A stretch of DNA of 64,000 bases from Planctomycetota bacterium (GCA_022574595.1 JACZRS010000019.1:20696-84695), one strand, 5' to 3'. Counted from the stretch's first letter, positions 15,733 to 25,344 are shown. Numbers and translations: made by a program. The notes: generated by a model not told the origin, from the sequence alone.

Positions 15733-16852
15733 TTAGGTAGGGGCCTTTTCTCGTTCTGAGCGACGGCGTTTTAGTTCTGCATCAATAAAACCCTCCAGTC
15801 GGCCATCCATTACTGCTTGGACATTGCCATCTTCAAAGTTTGTGCGGTGATCTTTCACACGATTATCGTAGAAAACATAGCTGCGAATTTGTGTGCCCCA
15901 GTCGCGGCCGACCTTTCCGCCTGTTACTTCGGTCAAATCAGATTCGCGTTTTTCTTCTTCGAGCTGTTCGAGCTTGGCTTTTAGAACATTCATCGCTTGT
16001 CGCCGGTTTTGGATTTGTTCACGATGAGTTGAAGCAACGACCATAATTCCGGTAGGCTTATGAACCAGCCTCACCGCTGATGCGACTTTGTTTACATTCT
16101 GCCCGCCGGGCCCGGATGAGCGCGCAAAGGTTGTAATTTCCAGATCGTTATCATCAATTTCCACGTTTGTGTCTTCAAACTCTGGAATAACATCAACGGT
16201 TGCGAAACTCGTTTGTCGTTTACCTTGAGCGTTGAATGGGCTTACGCGCGCAAGTCGGTGTGTGCCTCGTTCGCAAGACATATACCCATAAGCGAACGGC
16301 CCCTTGACATGATATTCAACTTCGCTAATCCCTGCTTCTGAGCCATGTACACGATTGATCTCTTGAACCTTAAAGCGCGCAGTTTCCCAATAGTACAGAT
16401 ACATGCGTTCGAGAATGGACGCCCAATCGTCCGCTTCGTTTCCGCCACCACCTGATTGAATATGCACAAAGCATGCGCGGTGATCGTGTTTGCCGGACAG
16501 TAGCGACTGCGTTTCCACCTTGTCCATTTGGCTGGTTAGGGCAAATAGCTGCTCATCAACTTCAATAAGCAATTCCTGATCGTCTGCTTCCGTTGCTAGT
16601 TCATATCCAACCTGAGCATCTTCAAACGCAGTCAAGACGTCCTCTAAAGGTTCGGTTTGTGCTTTATAGAGCTGATACTCATTTATGACTTTCTGTGCAG
16701 CTGTTTGGTCGTTCCAAAAATCAGCAGCCCCCATCTGCTCTTGAAGCTCGTTACGTTTTGCTATTTTGGAATCGTAGTCAAAGAGAGTCGCGGATAATTG
16801 TGATCCGCGCCTCGAGGCCGTCCAGGATAGGTTGGTGGGCGTCGTAGTGCAT
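15733..16852 (-). CDS. prfB: Peptide chain release factor 2, with programmed +1 frameshift
   Basis: RF2 releases the peptide at UGA and UAA codons. The body has the SPF codon-recognition tripeptide (RVSPFNAQG) and the catalytic GGQ ([11 protein letters not shown]). The main frame has no good start; reading begins at ATG 16852 in another frame ([19 protein letters not shown]...), which reaches an in-frame UGA at 16780-16778 right after a CUU codon. A +1 shift at CUU-UGA-C continues as [12 protein letters not shown] into the main frame, giving about 372 aa, the normal RF2 size. This is the classic autoregulatory frameshift. The upstream SD-like AGGGGG enhancer of Escherichia coli is not evident. 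Confidence 0.93.
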
Positions 16853-17083
16853 GGTTTCTATAACTCTCTGCTTTTTTAAGAAGGCTAGGTTCTGTTTAGC
16901 TACGGTTGCATTCAAACTGCTCTAAAGCGGCATTGTATCCCCCATTTTCCCACATGCACCCTCCTGGGCTGTGCATCCTTGCATTACTTGGCATTATCCA
17001 CCATATTGGGTGTTGAGATTTTAGCTAATGCCTGATCGGCTGTGCTGATTGGCCCTTCAGTCTAATCGTCAAAGAGGTTCGAT

Positions 17084-19075
17084 ATGTCAAATAAATCTAA
17101 GTGTACCTGGCTTTTTACGTTGCTCATTACCTGCTCAGCTGCTCTTGGCCAGGGCGATCCTGACACCATCGACAAAATTATCGATGAAGGAAAAAACAAC
17201 TCCAAGGTATGGGATCACCTTACGTATCTTTCAGAGGAAATCGGCGTAAGGCTTACCGGATCGACTAGGAAGATGCAGGCAAACACCTGGATGCGCGACA
17301 TGTTCCGAGATTTTGGCCTAAGCAATGTACATCTAGATAAATGGGGTGAGATTGCGGTGCGATTCGATCGTGGGCCAAGCTACGCCAAGATGGTTTCGCC
17401 AACTACGCGCGATTTTGAATTTACTACGCGAGCCTGGGGTGCAGGTACGGATGGCCCCGTGCGCGGCAAAGTAATTAAGCAACCAGTATCACTTGGCGAT
17501 ATTGAGGCAATGCAAGGTGAATTAGAAGGTGCGTGGGTTTTAACCAAGCAGCCTGCTCGTAGAAGACGACGGCGTGGTGGTGGGGGTGGTGGAGGCGCTG
17601 AGGGCCGAGGCGATCGTGAAGCTGCCCGTGAACAGCGCCAGCAAATTACACAAGCTTTAAAAGATGCAGGAATTGCTGGCCGCATCTTTGGTGCACGATC
17701 TGACCTTGTTATAACCTCAAGTGTTCGCGGTTGGCGAGATCTTGATTACAACGATCTTCCCAGTGATGTCGAAATCATCATCAGTCGCATTGATTATGAT
17801 ACGATGAATAGTCGCATTGCAGATGGTGAAGAAGTTGAATTTGAAGCTGATTTACAGAACAATTTTGCACAAGGGCCGTTCCCGGTTTTTAATACTATTG
17901 CGGAAATACCCGGCACGGAATGGCCCGAACAGGTTGTAATTGTCTCCGGCCACCTCGATAGTTGGGATGGACCTGGTTCAACGGCAACACAGGATAACGG
18001 CACCGGATCATGTGTAACGCTGGAAGCAGCACGAATTCTCATGGCTGCGGGCGCAAAGCCTAAGCGCACAATACGCTTCATACTATGGGGTGGTGAAGAA
18101 CAAGGCTTGCTTGGTTCAAGGGCCTATGTTAAAGCACTTTCCAATGAAGAAAAGGCAAACATCTCAGTAGTACTAGTTGATGATGGTGGAACAAATTACG
18201 AAGGTGGTGTGAGCTGCATCGCTTCACAGGAGCCAATGCTTGCTGCTGCGATCGCGCCGGTACAGGAAGCTTTTCCCGACTTACCTATGGAACTTGATAT
18301 CAGAGAGAAGATGTCTCGCTTCGGTGGATCAGATCATGCACCGTTTGTAAAGCAAGGTATACCTGGGTTTTTCTGGATGGAGTCAGGAAGTGGAGGCCGC
18401 GAGGGCAAGAACTATCGATTCATACATCACACACAGCACGACACTTTGCGATATGCAGTACCCGAATACCTCGTGCAATCATCTGTTTGTGCAGCGGTAA
18501 CGGCTTACAACCTGGCGTGCGCTGATACGCTTTTGCCTCGTGAAGTCAAAGAGGAAGAATTAGTAGCTGAAGCACAACCTGAGGAACCTTGGGATACCAC
18601 AATCGGACCCGTCTCCGGCAAATGGAGCGCACATATGACAAGCGAAAATGCGCCCGATGCTACATTTACATTCACATTAGAAATGAGCACAGATGGTAGA
18701 GTGCGAGGCTCGGTCGATTCTGAATTCGTTGACGGCAAGATTTCCAATACATCATTTGATCCAGCAACCAACAAAATAAAATTCACGCTATCCTCGAATA
18801 TGGGTGAGATAGTTTACCAAGCAACAGTTTCCGGTGAAGAAATTACCGGCAAGCTGGGGATTGAAGATGCGTTTAGCAGTGACTTTATTGCCAAGCGCGT
18901 AAAGGAAGAGAATATTGCGGAAGCTTTAGATGCGACAGGAGATTCCGGAGTATCCGAGGTATCTGAGGGCACGACGAACTTGGAGGAGGGTGCTAAAGCA
19001 GCAGAAGCAGAATCAGAAGCAGGCACTGAGACTAAGGAATCAGATAAAAAGAAGAAAGATGATGATGGTCAATGA
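17084..19075 (+). CDS. Secreted M28-family zinc aminopeptidase with C-terminal beta domain
   Basis: The 663-aa protein starts with a signal peptide (1-22). It has a PA-like insert, then the M28 di-zinc catalytic domain: His290-x-Asp292 (SGHLDSW), Asp304 (QDNGTG), Glu338-Glu339 (WGGEEQG), an Asp in VLVDDGG and a late His (FIHHTQHDT). A beta-rich region (about 505-605) and a charged tail (Glu/Lys) follow. A striking low-complexity run of six Arg and seven Gly (159-171) interrupts the PA-like part. GAGG precedes the ATG. It probably removes N-terminal residues from peptides outside the cytoplasm. A strong terminator follows. Confidence 0.88.
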   Translation: MSNKSKCTWLFTLLITCSAALGQGDPDTIDKIIDEGKNNSKVWDHLTYLSEEIGVRLTGSTRKMQANTWMRDMFRDFGLSNVHLDKWGEIAVRFDRGPSYAKMVSPTTRDFEFTTRAWGAGTDGPVRGKVIKQPVSLGDIEAMQGELEGAWVLTKQPARRRRRRGGGGGGGAEGRGDREAAREQRQQITQALKDAGIAGRIFGARSDLVITSSVRGWRDLDYNDLPSDVEIIISRIDYDTMNSRIADGEEVEFEADLQNNFAQGPFPVFNTIAEIPGTEWPEQVVIVSGHLDSWDGPGSTATQDNGTGSCVTLEAARILMAAGAKPKRTIRFILWGGEEQGLLGSRAYVKALSNEEKANISVVLVDDGGTNYEGGVSCIASQEPMLAAAIAPVQEAFPDLPMELDIREKMSRFGGSDHAPFVKQGIPGFFWMESGSGGREGKNYRFIHHTQHDTLRYAVPEYLVQSSVCAAVTAYNLACADTLLPREVKEEELVAEAQPEEPWDTTIGPVSGKWSAHMTSENAPDATFTFTLEMSTDGRVRGSVDSEFVDGKISNTSFDPATNKIKFTLSSNMGEIVYQATVSGEEITGKLGIEDAFSSDFIAKRVKEENIAEALDATGDSGVSEVSEGTTNLEEGAKAAEAESEAGTETKESDKKKKDDDGQ

Positions 19076-19125
19076 GATTGAGTAATAATTAATATGCTCT
19101 TCCCAAACTGGGCGGAGGCGAAAGA

Positions 19126-19158
19126 AAAGCCCACCATTAGTGGTGGGCTTTATTTTTA
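19126..19158 (+). terminator. Strong intrinsic terminator after the M28 gene, shared with the opposing gene
   Basis: An 11-bp perfect stem (AAAGCCCACCA/TGGTGGGCTTT) with loop TTAG is followed by ATTTTTATTC. It ends the M28 transcript from the left. The loop holds the stop codon of the convergent FMN reductase gene, and the A-rich left flank gives a U-tract on the minus strand, so it can serve both directions. Confidence 0.85.
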
Positions 19159-19733
19159 TTCAAACTTGCCACGGTTTGGCAGAGCTTCGCACCTATTTGC
19201 TCGATCGCATCTTGCTGTTTGGGATCCTTAAGTGTGCCATCATCATTAAATGCTTCGTGAGCTTGTGAGATCGCACGCTGATCGGGCAATACTAGCACAC
19301 CAATATTGCTAAGAATGGCGCGCACATGCACTAAGCCGCGTAGGCCTCCAAGCCCACCCGGTGAAGCGCTCATTATCGCAGCGACTTTGCCTTTGAAACA
19401 TTCTAGAGGCTGCTCATCAGGTACAGGTCTCGATGCCCAATCTATTGCGTTTTTAAGTGCAGCTGTAATTGAGCTGTTGTACTCCGGACAAGCAATCAGA
19501 AACCCATCATGCTGCTTTAGTATTGCCTTGAGCTTGATCGCATTATCAGGCAGACCCTCAGCTTTCTCAAAATCCTCATCAAATACAGGCAAGGGATACA
19601 TCGCTAAATCAATAACTGTGACATCAGCACCAGCTTTACTAGCACCGTCACCGGCAACCCGCACCAGCCGCTTATTAAACGAGTTTTTTCGTAAAGAACC
19701 AGCAAACGCAAGTATTCGTGGGTTATTACTCAT
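19137..19733 (-). CDS. NADPH-dependent FMN reductase (flavodoxin-like)
   Basis: The 198-aa protein has the FMN phosphate-binding motif FAGSLRKNSFNKRL at the N-terminus, the PEYN motif in LIACPEYNSSITAALKNAIDW and the SPGGLGG turn, all typical of the NADPH-dependent FMN reductase/azoreductase family. Such enzymes reduce flavins, quinones or azo compounds in the cytoplasm. It is divergent from the aminotransferase gene to its right. Its stop codon sits in the loop of the shared terminator. Confidence 0.9.
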   Translation of the reverse strand: MSNNPRILAFAGSLRKNSFNKRLVRVAGDGASKAGADVTVIDLAMYPLPVFDEDFEKAEGLPDNAIKLKAILKQHDGFLIACPEYNSSITAALKNAIDWASRPVPDEQPLECFKGKVAAIMSASPGGLGGLRGLVHVRAILSNIGVLVLPDQRAISQAHEAFNDDGTLKDPKQQDAIEQIGAKLCQTVASLNKNKAHH

Positions 19734-19784
19734 AGAAAATAGTCTCTCTCTGCACAGCAGGGCTGGCTAGGGTATGCTTTACAC

Positions 19785-21023
19785 GTGCAAACAATGGAAG
19801 CAATAAATCGATTATCGCCGCGTGCTAAGAATATCAAACCTTCCGCTACTTTGTCTCTTAGCGCTAAAGTAAAAGCGCTCAACGCAGCTGGGGCGGGTGT
19901 TATTGGCTTCACCGCAGGCGAACCTGACTTTGATACTCCACAGCATATTAAACAAACAGCAATCGATGCGCTCAATGCGGGCAAAACAAAATATATGCCC
20001 ATTCAAGGCGATCCCAGCGCTAGAAAAGCCATCGCAGATAAATTGCAACGTGAAAACTCAATTAGTTGCTGCAGTGACGATATCATCATCACCTCCGGTG
20101 GCAAGCAAGCGCTATACCTGGCCCTTCAATGCATTGTTGATCCAAATAGAGGTGATCAAGTTTTAGTACCAACTCCCGCGTGGGTTAGCTATCGTCCAAT
20201 GATAGAACTTGCAGGCGGCGAAGTTGTAGAACTGGCCGGCTCAATTGATAATGATTTTAAGATCACAGCTGACCAACTTGAAACAGCAATAACTGATCGG
20301 TGCGTTGGGATAATGCTAAACAGTCCATGCAATCCCACCGGCACAATGTACAGTCAGCATGAACAATGCGATCTAGCTTCGGTATTGGAAAAGCATCCAA
20401 AGATCACAATCATCAGCGATGAAATATATGAAAAATTAGTCTTTGGCGGAATAGATCATTTCTCAGTAGGCTCAATTGATTCCCTCGCAGAACGAGTTAT
20501 AACAATCAACGGCCTAAGCAAAGCCTATGCAATGACGGGTTGGCGAATTGGTTACGCATGCGCGCCTGGAAATGATTCGCAAATGGCCAAAGCTATGGCG
20601 CGCGTGCAAGGACAACTAAACAGCCACATGACGTCGTTTTGCTATGATGCGATTGCAGAGGCACTTAATAATTCTGCGGAAGATGTAGAGAAAATGTGTC
20701 AAGCATTTGCCAGTCGAGCCGTATTGATCTACGACCATCTTTGCGCCATGGACGGGTTTATTTGCCCCAAGCCAACCGGTGCCTTTTATGTTTTTCCTGA
20801 TATTAGTAAACACTTTGGTCGCAAAACATCTAAAGGAAAGTTGATCGATTCATCAATGTCATTTGCTGAAGAACTATTAGATGAGGCAAAGGTCGCGGTT
20901 GTTCCAGGTGATGATTTCGGTGAGTGTGGCAAAAATCATGTGCGCTTGAGCTTTGCCTGCAATGAAGAGCAGATCAACCAAGGCTGCAAGAGAATTAGAG
21001 ATTGGCTTGGAGCTTTGAGTTAG
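19785..21023 (+). CDS. Class I/II pyridoxal-phosphate aminotransferase (aspartate aminotransferase-like)
   Basis: The fold-type I aminotransferase of about 412 aa has FTAGEPDFDTP near the N-terminus, SPCNPTGTMYS, SDEIYEKLVF and the PLP lysine in INGLSKAYAMTGWRIGY. The C-terminal Arg that binds the substrate carboxylate lies in HVRLSFACNEE. The pattern fits the bacterial I-gamma aspartate/prephenate aminotransferases. The start could be the GTG at 19785 or the ATG at 19794; neither has a strong ribosome-binding site. Substrate is probably aspartate, but this is not proven by sequence. Confidence 0.88.
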   Translation: MQTMEAINRLSPRAKNIKPSATLSLSAKVKALNAAGAGVIGFTAGEPDFDTPQHIKQTAIDALNAGKTKYMPIQGDPSARKAIADKLQRENSISCCSDDIIITSGGKQALYLALQCIVDPNRGDQVLVPTPAWVSYRPMIELAGGEVVELAGSIDNDFKITADQLETAITDRCVGIMLNSPCNPTGTMYSQHEQCDLASVLEKHPKITIISDEIYEKLVFGGIDHFSVGSIDSLAERVITINGLSKAYAMTGWRIGYACAPGNDSQMAKAMARVQGQLNSHMTSFCYDAIAEALNNSAEDVEKMCQAFASRAVLIYDHLCAMDGFICPKPTGAFYVFPDISKHFGRKTSKGKLIDSSMSFAEELLDEAKVAVVPGDDFGECGKNHVRLSFACNEEQINQGCKRIRDWLGALS

Positions 21024-21050
21024 ATCAAAATTGCGGAAGTAGAAGCACAA

Positions 21051-21635
21051 TCATTTCTTACGATTATGCCCTGATTTTCTGAATCTGGTTCGCTCACGCA
21101 TTGTTTGCGGGTTAACTCTCAAAGCAACGTGTTTGCGATTAGTTCGTTGTTTTATTCTCGATTTTGCTGAATATAATCGGCTGTTAGAACGGACTCGAGC
21201 TTTTGTACCAACATTACGAGCTTTGTAGAAGACTGGTCTGCGTTTGTTGCTGCCTGAGCGTTTGCTTTGAGATTTACTAGCCTTAGTAATTTTAGTTGAA
21301 GTGCCAATTGGCAAAGCCCCAAGACTTGTTTGCATTACACCGGCTTTCTTGGCAAGCTCAGCTGCTGATGCTATTTCAGCGTATGGATTTAGCCTTACTC
21401 GACTAGCGCTACTTCGCGGAGTAATGCTAAATCTTGAATTTGCAACTCGTGGCCTTATTGATCTACTCGAATTGCCGAGAAAATCGTTGTAGATCTCTAC
21501 AGTAGTTCGAGTGTCATATTCTTTAGGAGCGGTTTTGTTGGAGTTTTCATGCTGATTAGATAAAGGTATCGCATACCCTCCACCGATTCCAACGCCAAGC
21601 ACACCAACCGCTAAGCCGATTCTTAATGCCAACAT
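21051..21635 (-). CDS. Secreted highly basic protein, unknown family (paralogue A)
   Basis: The 194-aa product has a hydrophobic signal-like N-terminus (1-24), then the motif YDTRTTVEIYNDFLG (about 40-54), then a long Lys/Arg/Ser-rich region rich in Asn that ends RTRFRKSGHNRKK. No domain is recognised. The next gene (21942-22544) encodes a similar layout with the related motif IDTRTTTDIYQEFFG and a shared SRIKQ-Asn-Arg stretch, so the two are paralogues. The high positive charge suggests binding to nucleic acid or an acidic polymer, an inference only. GGGGG precedes the ATG. Confidence 0.65.
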   Translation of the reverse strand: MLALRIGLAVGVLGVGIGGGYAIPLSNQHENSNKTAPKEYDTRTTVEIYNDFLGNSSRSIRPRVANSRFSITPRSSASRVRLNPYAEIASAAELAKKAGVMQTSLGALPIGTSTKITKASKSQSKRSGSNKRRPVFYKARNVGTKARVRSNSRLYSAKSRIKQRTNRKHVALRVNPQTMRERTRFRKSGHNRKK

Positions 21636-21941
21636 AATTGCCCCCGGAACTTACCTGGATTTGGCCTGGATTTGGCCTGGATATAGAGCCTAGAGAATCG
21701 TCGGCATGAGTTGGCCCCGGCTTCTCGATAATCTCTCAGAGATCACTGATGCCTGTCAAGGCTCCCCAGTCATACCAATTGCAGAAGCTCATCACTGAAA
21801 GTTGCCCGCACAGACAGAAAAGTTGCCCCAATTTAAGGCCGAGAATAAGTGCGTACTCAGCCTGGTAGCACAGTTAAAAAACGCAGCAATTTGATCATTG
21901 CTACGTTTTCTGTTGTCAACAGAGTTGGTTTTATTTATTTG

Positions 21942-22544
21942 TTAGTAGCCTGGCATAGTTCCTGTTCGCGTATGACGAAAGCGTCTGGTGCGGTCAAGTT
22001 TGCTTCGTTTTTGTGCACTGAGAAGATAGCCACGGGATCGTTCTCGTTGTCGCCTTTTCTTAACCGTATTGAGCTGGCGATTGCGATTTGATTGTTTTAT
22101 GCGGCTTGCCGCTGCTGTTACTGTCCTATTTCTAGTGCGTTCGAACTTAGTCTGGTTGCGATATCGCTTTAGCTGCTTGTTGGTCTTGTTACCTCGTGCT
22201 TTAGAGCTTGATTTACCAGTGCTAGAGCGTTTTACCGCTTTGGGCTTAATGCTTAGTGCTTGATTTAATACTTTTAGCCCACTATTTCCCTGATCGGTCG
22301 CCGGAGTGTTATACCATGCCCCATTTAGTAATCGGTCTGATAATTCATCACTAATTGCTGGTGTTTCGGTGCTCTGTGCTGAGCCGAAGAATTCCTGATA
22401 AATATCAGTTGTTGTCCGTGTATCAATAGCAGCAACTTCTTGCTCAACCGGAAGATTATCAGACGTGCTATAAAAGGCTGGATAAGCAAGTGCTGAAATT
22501 GAAGTGGTTATTATCAGGGCAAAAACTTTGTATTGCGGCATCAT
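21942..22544 (-). CDS. Secreted highly basic protein, unknown family (paralogue B)
   Basis: The 200-aa product has a signal-like N-terminus (about 1-24, ending near SALAYPAF), the motif IDTRTTTDIYQEFFG (about 40-54) and an Arg/Lys-rich C-terminal half with many RxxR and KR pairs. AAGGAG is well placed before the start. It resembles paralogue A in the motif and overall plan, but not closely elsewhere. The two genes are in tandem on the minus strand with a 306-bp gap (21636-21941) that holds an 11-bp direct repeat (TTTGGCCTGGA) and no other gene. Function unknown. Confidence 0.65.
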   Translation of the reverse strand: MMPQYKVFALIITTSISALAYPAFYSTSDNLPVEQEVAAIDTRTTTDIYQEFFGSAQSTETPAISDELSDRLLNGAWYNTPATDQGNSGLKVLNQALSIKPKAVKRSSTGKSSSKARGNKTNKQLKRYRNQTKFERTRNRTVTAAASRIKQSNRNRQLNTVKKRRQRERSRGYLLSAQKRSKLDRTRRFRHTRTGTMPGY

Positions 22545-22768
22545 GATCCGCTCCTTTGTCTTTGATTGTCGCCTCCCTTGGAACTATCAAGCATGCGCCA
22601 AGGCTTTGATGATGCAAACGCAAATAAACAGATCAAGCATCAAAACGGCTGAATCAATCACCTGGAGAAATGGGGTAGGCCGTAACAACCAACTTCCGGG
22701 GGTAACGATTATGCGGATTATGTCAGTTATGCAGGCGAACAAGCAATTGGCGTATACCATGATGGCAT

Positions 22769-23722
22769 ATGGTCGAGAGCGAGCAAAATATCCAAGCGCC
22801 CCCAGTAATGGCGCAGTGCATTACCTGTGGTTATGACCTAAGAGGATTGGAAATTGATAGCTCCTGCCCGGAATGTGGCACATCAATCGAATTATCAATG
22901 CGCGGTAACCGCTTATCACTATCAGATCCAGCATGGGTTGCAAAGCTCGCACGAGGTCAATCATTACTAGTACAAGGCCTTAAGATTTTCTTGCTTGCAA
23001 TCTGCGTTGGCTCTGTATATTTGATAATTGGCATTGTAGTTCCTCTAGTAGTATCTTTTGGTTCTCGTTTTACAATTCCAAGTTGGTTCTTGACCGCTAT
23101 CTTTACAATAATTGGTATGGGTATATTCTTTGGGATAATAATTGCGACAATCGGTTGCATCCTTGTTACAACCCAGGATCCGCGAGAAAGTTTAAGAGAA
23201 TCATCTCTATCTACTCGAAATATTGCCCGGAAGGCTCTATTTGCAGTATATGCAACCGTTGCAATAGAGTTCGCATGTAGTTTCGTTCTCGATTTATTTA
23301 CAGCTTCGAACACCGTTGTCCAAGTCTATATAATTATCATGTTCATAATTTTAGGCATCTTTCTAATGGCTTCACTTGTAGCAACTCTGCGTTGGCTTAT
23401 GAACCTTGCTCTGCGCATACCAGATCATGAATTGCGGAAGCGCACATTAGAATCCAGTCGTTTTTTCTATTGGGCCTTACCCGTCTTTTTTATTATTAAT
23501 ATCATTATACCAGTGAGTCGTACTACGCCTGGCGGAGCAGGGGGAGGACTTAGCGCCCAGGCTATTTGGTTTATGCTACTAAGTTGTGCTTCTGTAATAT
23601 TTATGTTTGCTATTTTAATTAGGTCGAATCGACTATATTTAATACTGCGTGAATACAGTAGCGTTTTTCGCAAATGCGCCGCTGAAGCTGACGCTGCAAC
23701 TACGACACAATTAGCTGATTAG
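22769..23722 (+). CDS. Membrane protein with N-terminal CxxCGYDLRG zinc ribbon
   Basis: The 317-aa protein has a zinc ribbon at residues about 17-37 (CITCGYDLRG...CPECGTS), followed by about six hydrophobic segments (roughly 70-95, 108-132, 155-175, 185-205, 230-250, 265-285). The ribbon motif is common in planctomycete membrane proteins of unknown role. It is divergent from the basic-protein gene on its left, and its 3' end overlaps serA tail-to-tail by 4 bp. Function unknown. Confidence 0.75.
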   Translation: MVESEQNIQAPPVMAQCITCGYDLRGLEIDSSCPECGTSIELSMRGNRLSLSDPAWVAKLARGQSLLVQGLKIFLLAICVGSVYLIIGIVVPLVVSFGSRFTIPSWFLTAIFTIIGMGIFFGIIIATIGCILVTTQDPRESLRESSLSTRNIARKALFAVYATVAIEFACSFVLDLFTASNTVVQVYIIIMFIILGIFLMASLVATLRWLMNLALRIPDHELRKRTLESSRFFYWALPVFFIINIIIPVSRTTPGGAGGGLSAQAIWFMLLSCASVIFMFAILIRSNRLYLILREYSSVFRKCAAEADAATTTQLAD

Positions 23723-25344
23723 TTGCCGCTTAATGCAACACTTGCAACGCGCAGAATTCCGGGCGATTTGCGCAATTGCTCCAGCAAATTTTCCGGGGGT
23801 GCTGTTTCGAGTTTTAGGATCATCATGGCGATGCTTTGATTTGTGTCAGTGTCGAGCTTTCTACCAATCACCATTTCCGCAATGTTCATTTTGGCGTTAC
23901 CAAATAGTTGGCCGACCATTCCAATGCGGCCTGGTACATCCTTGTTTGTAAGCAATACCATGTTGCCGGATGGAACCATATCCATTGCATAACCATCGAG
24001 ATGTGTAATGCGCGGCAGGCCATCTTCGTAAATCGCGCCTTGTACTTTGTGAATAAAGTAGCCTGTCCCCTTTAATTCGATTGCGAGGCGATCTTCGCCT
24101 TGGTCTGATGCAATTATTGTTTGAAGATCAATATGACGCTGTTCTGCGATTAAGCCTGCGTTAATTACATTGACCGGTTCATCTAAATGCTGGCTTAGTA
24201 GTTGAGCAAGGGCAAAGCGCGCGATTGTGTCTGCTGCTCCTGCAAGGGCTTCGCCGCGAACTGTAACTTTGACAGAGCCTAATGGTTCTTCACCAATTGC
24301 TGCGTGAAGCAATGCGATCATTTGGCCGCTTAGATCAACAAACGCTTGTTGACGATCTGATAAATCAAGAACTAAACCGCCCGCGTTTACTGCACCGATC
24401 ATTCCTTCGCCCCGCAGATAAGTTGCTAAAGCCTTACACGCGCCAACCGCTACCGCTTCCTGCGCTTCAACCGTAGATGCACCTAGATGTGGAGTAGTCA
24501 AAATTTTCGGATGGTTGCGCAGTGGGCTATTTTCCGGGGGCGGTTCGTTTTCAAAAACATCAAGCGCAGCACCAATACATTTGCCAGACTCTAAGGCTTC
24601 CAGCAGATCTTCTTCATCTACAATCCCTCCACGCGCTGCATTTATAACAAGGATCCCACCAGGCTTTACTGCATCGAACGCTTTTGAATCCAGCATTTTC
24701 GTAGTTACGTCTGTCTTTGGTACATGGAAACTAACAACATCGACCTGGCTAAGCATCTCTTGAAATGATTGAAGTAGTGGTACTTGATCATCTAGGGTTG
24801 ATGTTGCGTTTATAAATGGATCGTGTCCTATGACTTTCATGCCGAACGCTAGTGCGCGTTGAGCGAGTGTTGTACCGATTCTCCCCATACCCACAATTCC
24901 CAAGGTTTTGCCATGCAGTTGAATTCCTGTGAATTTGCTTCGATCCCAACCTCCGCCAGCAATTGCAATATGTGCCGGTGCGATATTTCGCGCTAGTGCG
25001 ATCATTAGCGCGAAGGCGTGCTCCGCGGTGGTTATGGTGCTAGCGGATGCTGAGTTCATTACCGCAATACCCATGCTTGTAGCAGTAGGCAGGTCGATAT
25101 TGTCAACTCCCACACCAGCTCTAGCGATTGCCTTGAGCTTTGATTGCCCGCCTGCTGCACATTGATTAAGTACATCCGCGGTGATCTGAACTGCTGATCG
25201 GATTACCACGCCATCATGCTCTCGCAATACATCTGCCAGTTCAATGCCAGCTAGGCCTATTTGTGTCCAAACCTCAATACCGGGCAGAGATTCAAGGTAT
25301 TGAGCCCCCTCAGGAGCCAACTTGTCCGCAATCAGTATCTTCAT
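23719..25344 (-). CDS. serA: D-3-phosphoglycerate dehydrogenase SerA (long type with ACT domain)
   Basis: SerA oxidises 3-phosphoglycerate with NAD+, the first step of serine synthesis. The 541-aa form has the Rossmann motif GIVGMGRIGTTLAQ, NAARGGIVDEEDLLEAL, GAALDVFENEPP and TPHLGASTVEAQ. An allosteric substrate-binding domain (about 320-455) and a C-terminal ACT domain (about 465-541, starting NMVLLTNKDVPGRIG) follow. I start at the ATG at 25344 (MKILIADKLAPEG), as in the family. About 11 residues near 424-435 (GTGYFIHKVQG) look like an in-frame insertion created by a dispersed repeat. Confidence 0.93.
   Translation of the reverse strand: MKILIADKLAPEGAQYLESLPGIEVWTQIGLAGIELADVLREHDGVVIRSAVQITADVLNQCAAGGQSKLKAIARAGVGVDNIDLPTATSMGIAVMNSASASTITTAEHAFALMIALARNIAPAHIAIAGGGWDRSKFTGIQLHGKTLGIVGMGRIGTTLAQRALAFGMKVIGHDPFINATSTLDDQVPLLQSFQEMLSQVDVVSFHVPKTDVTTKMLDSKAFDAVKPGGILVINAARGGIVDEEDLLEALESGKCIGAALDVFENEPPPENSPLRNHPKILTTPHLGASTVEAQEAVAVGACKALATYLRGEGMIGAVNAGGLVLDLSDRQQAFVDLSGQMIALLHAAIGEEPLGSVKVTVRGEALAGAADTIARFALAQLLSQHLDEPVNVINAGLIAEQRHIDLQTIIASDQGEDRLAIELKGTGYFIHKVQGAIYEDGLPRITHLDGYAMDMVPSGNMVLLTNKDVPGRIGMVGQLFGNAKMNIAEMVIGRKLDTDTNQSIAMMILKLETAPPENLLEQLRKSPGILRVASVALSGN
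24054..24073. repeat. 20-mer dispersed repeat inside serA (copy 2)
   Basis: TAAAGTAGCCTGTCCCCTTT is identical to 15058-15077. Next to it, GTACTTT-GTGAAT-AAAGTA (about 24041-24060) forms a small hairpin, suggesting a decayed palindrome of the kind complete at 12941-12983. The insertion keeps the serA frame open. Confidence 0.85.
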
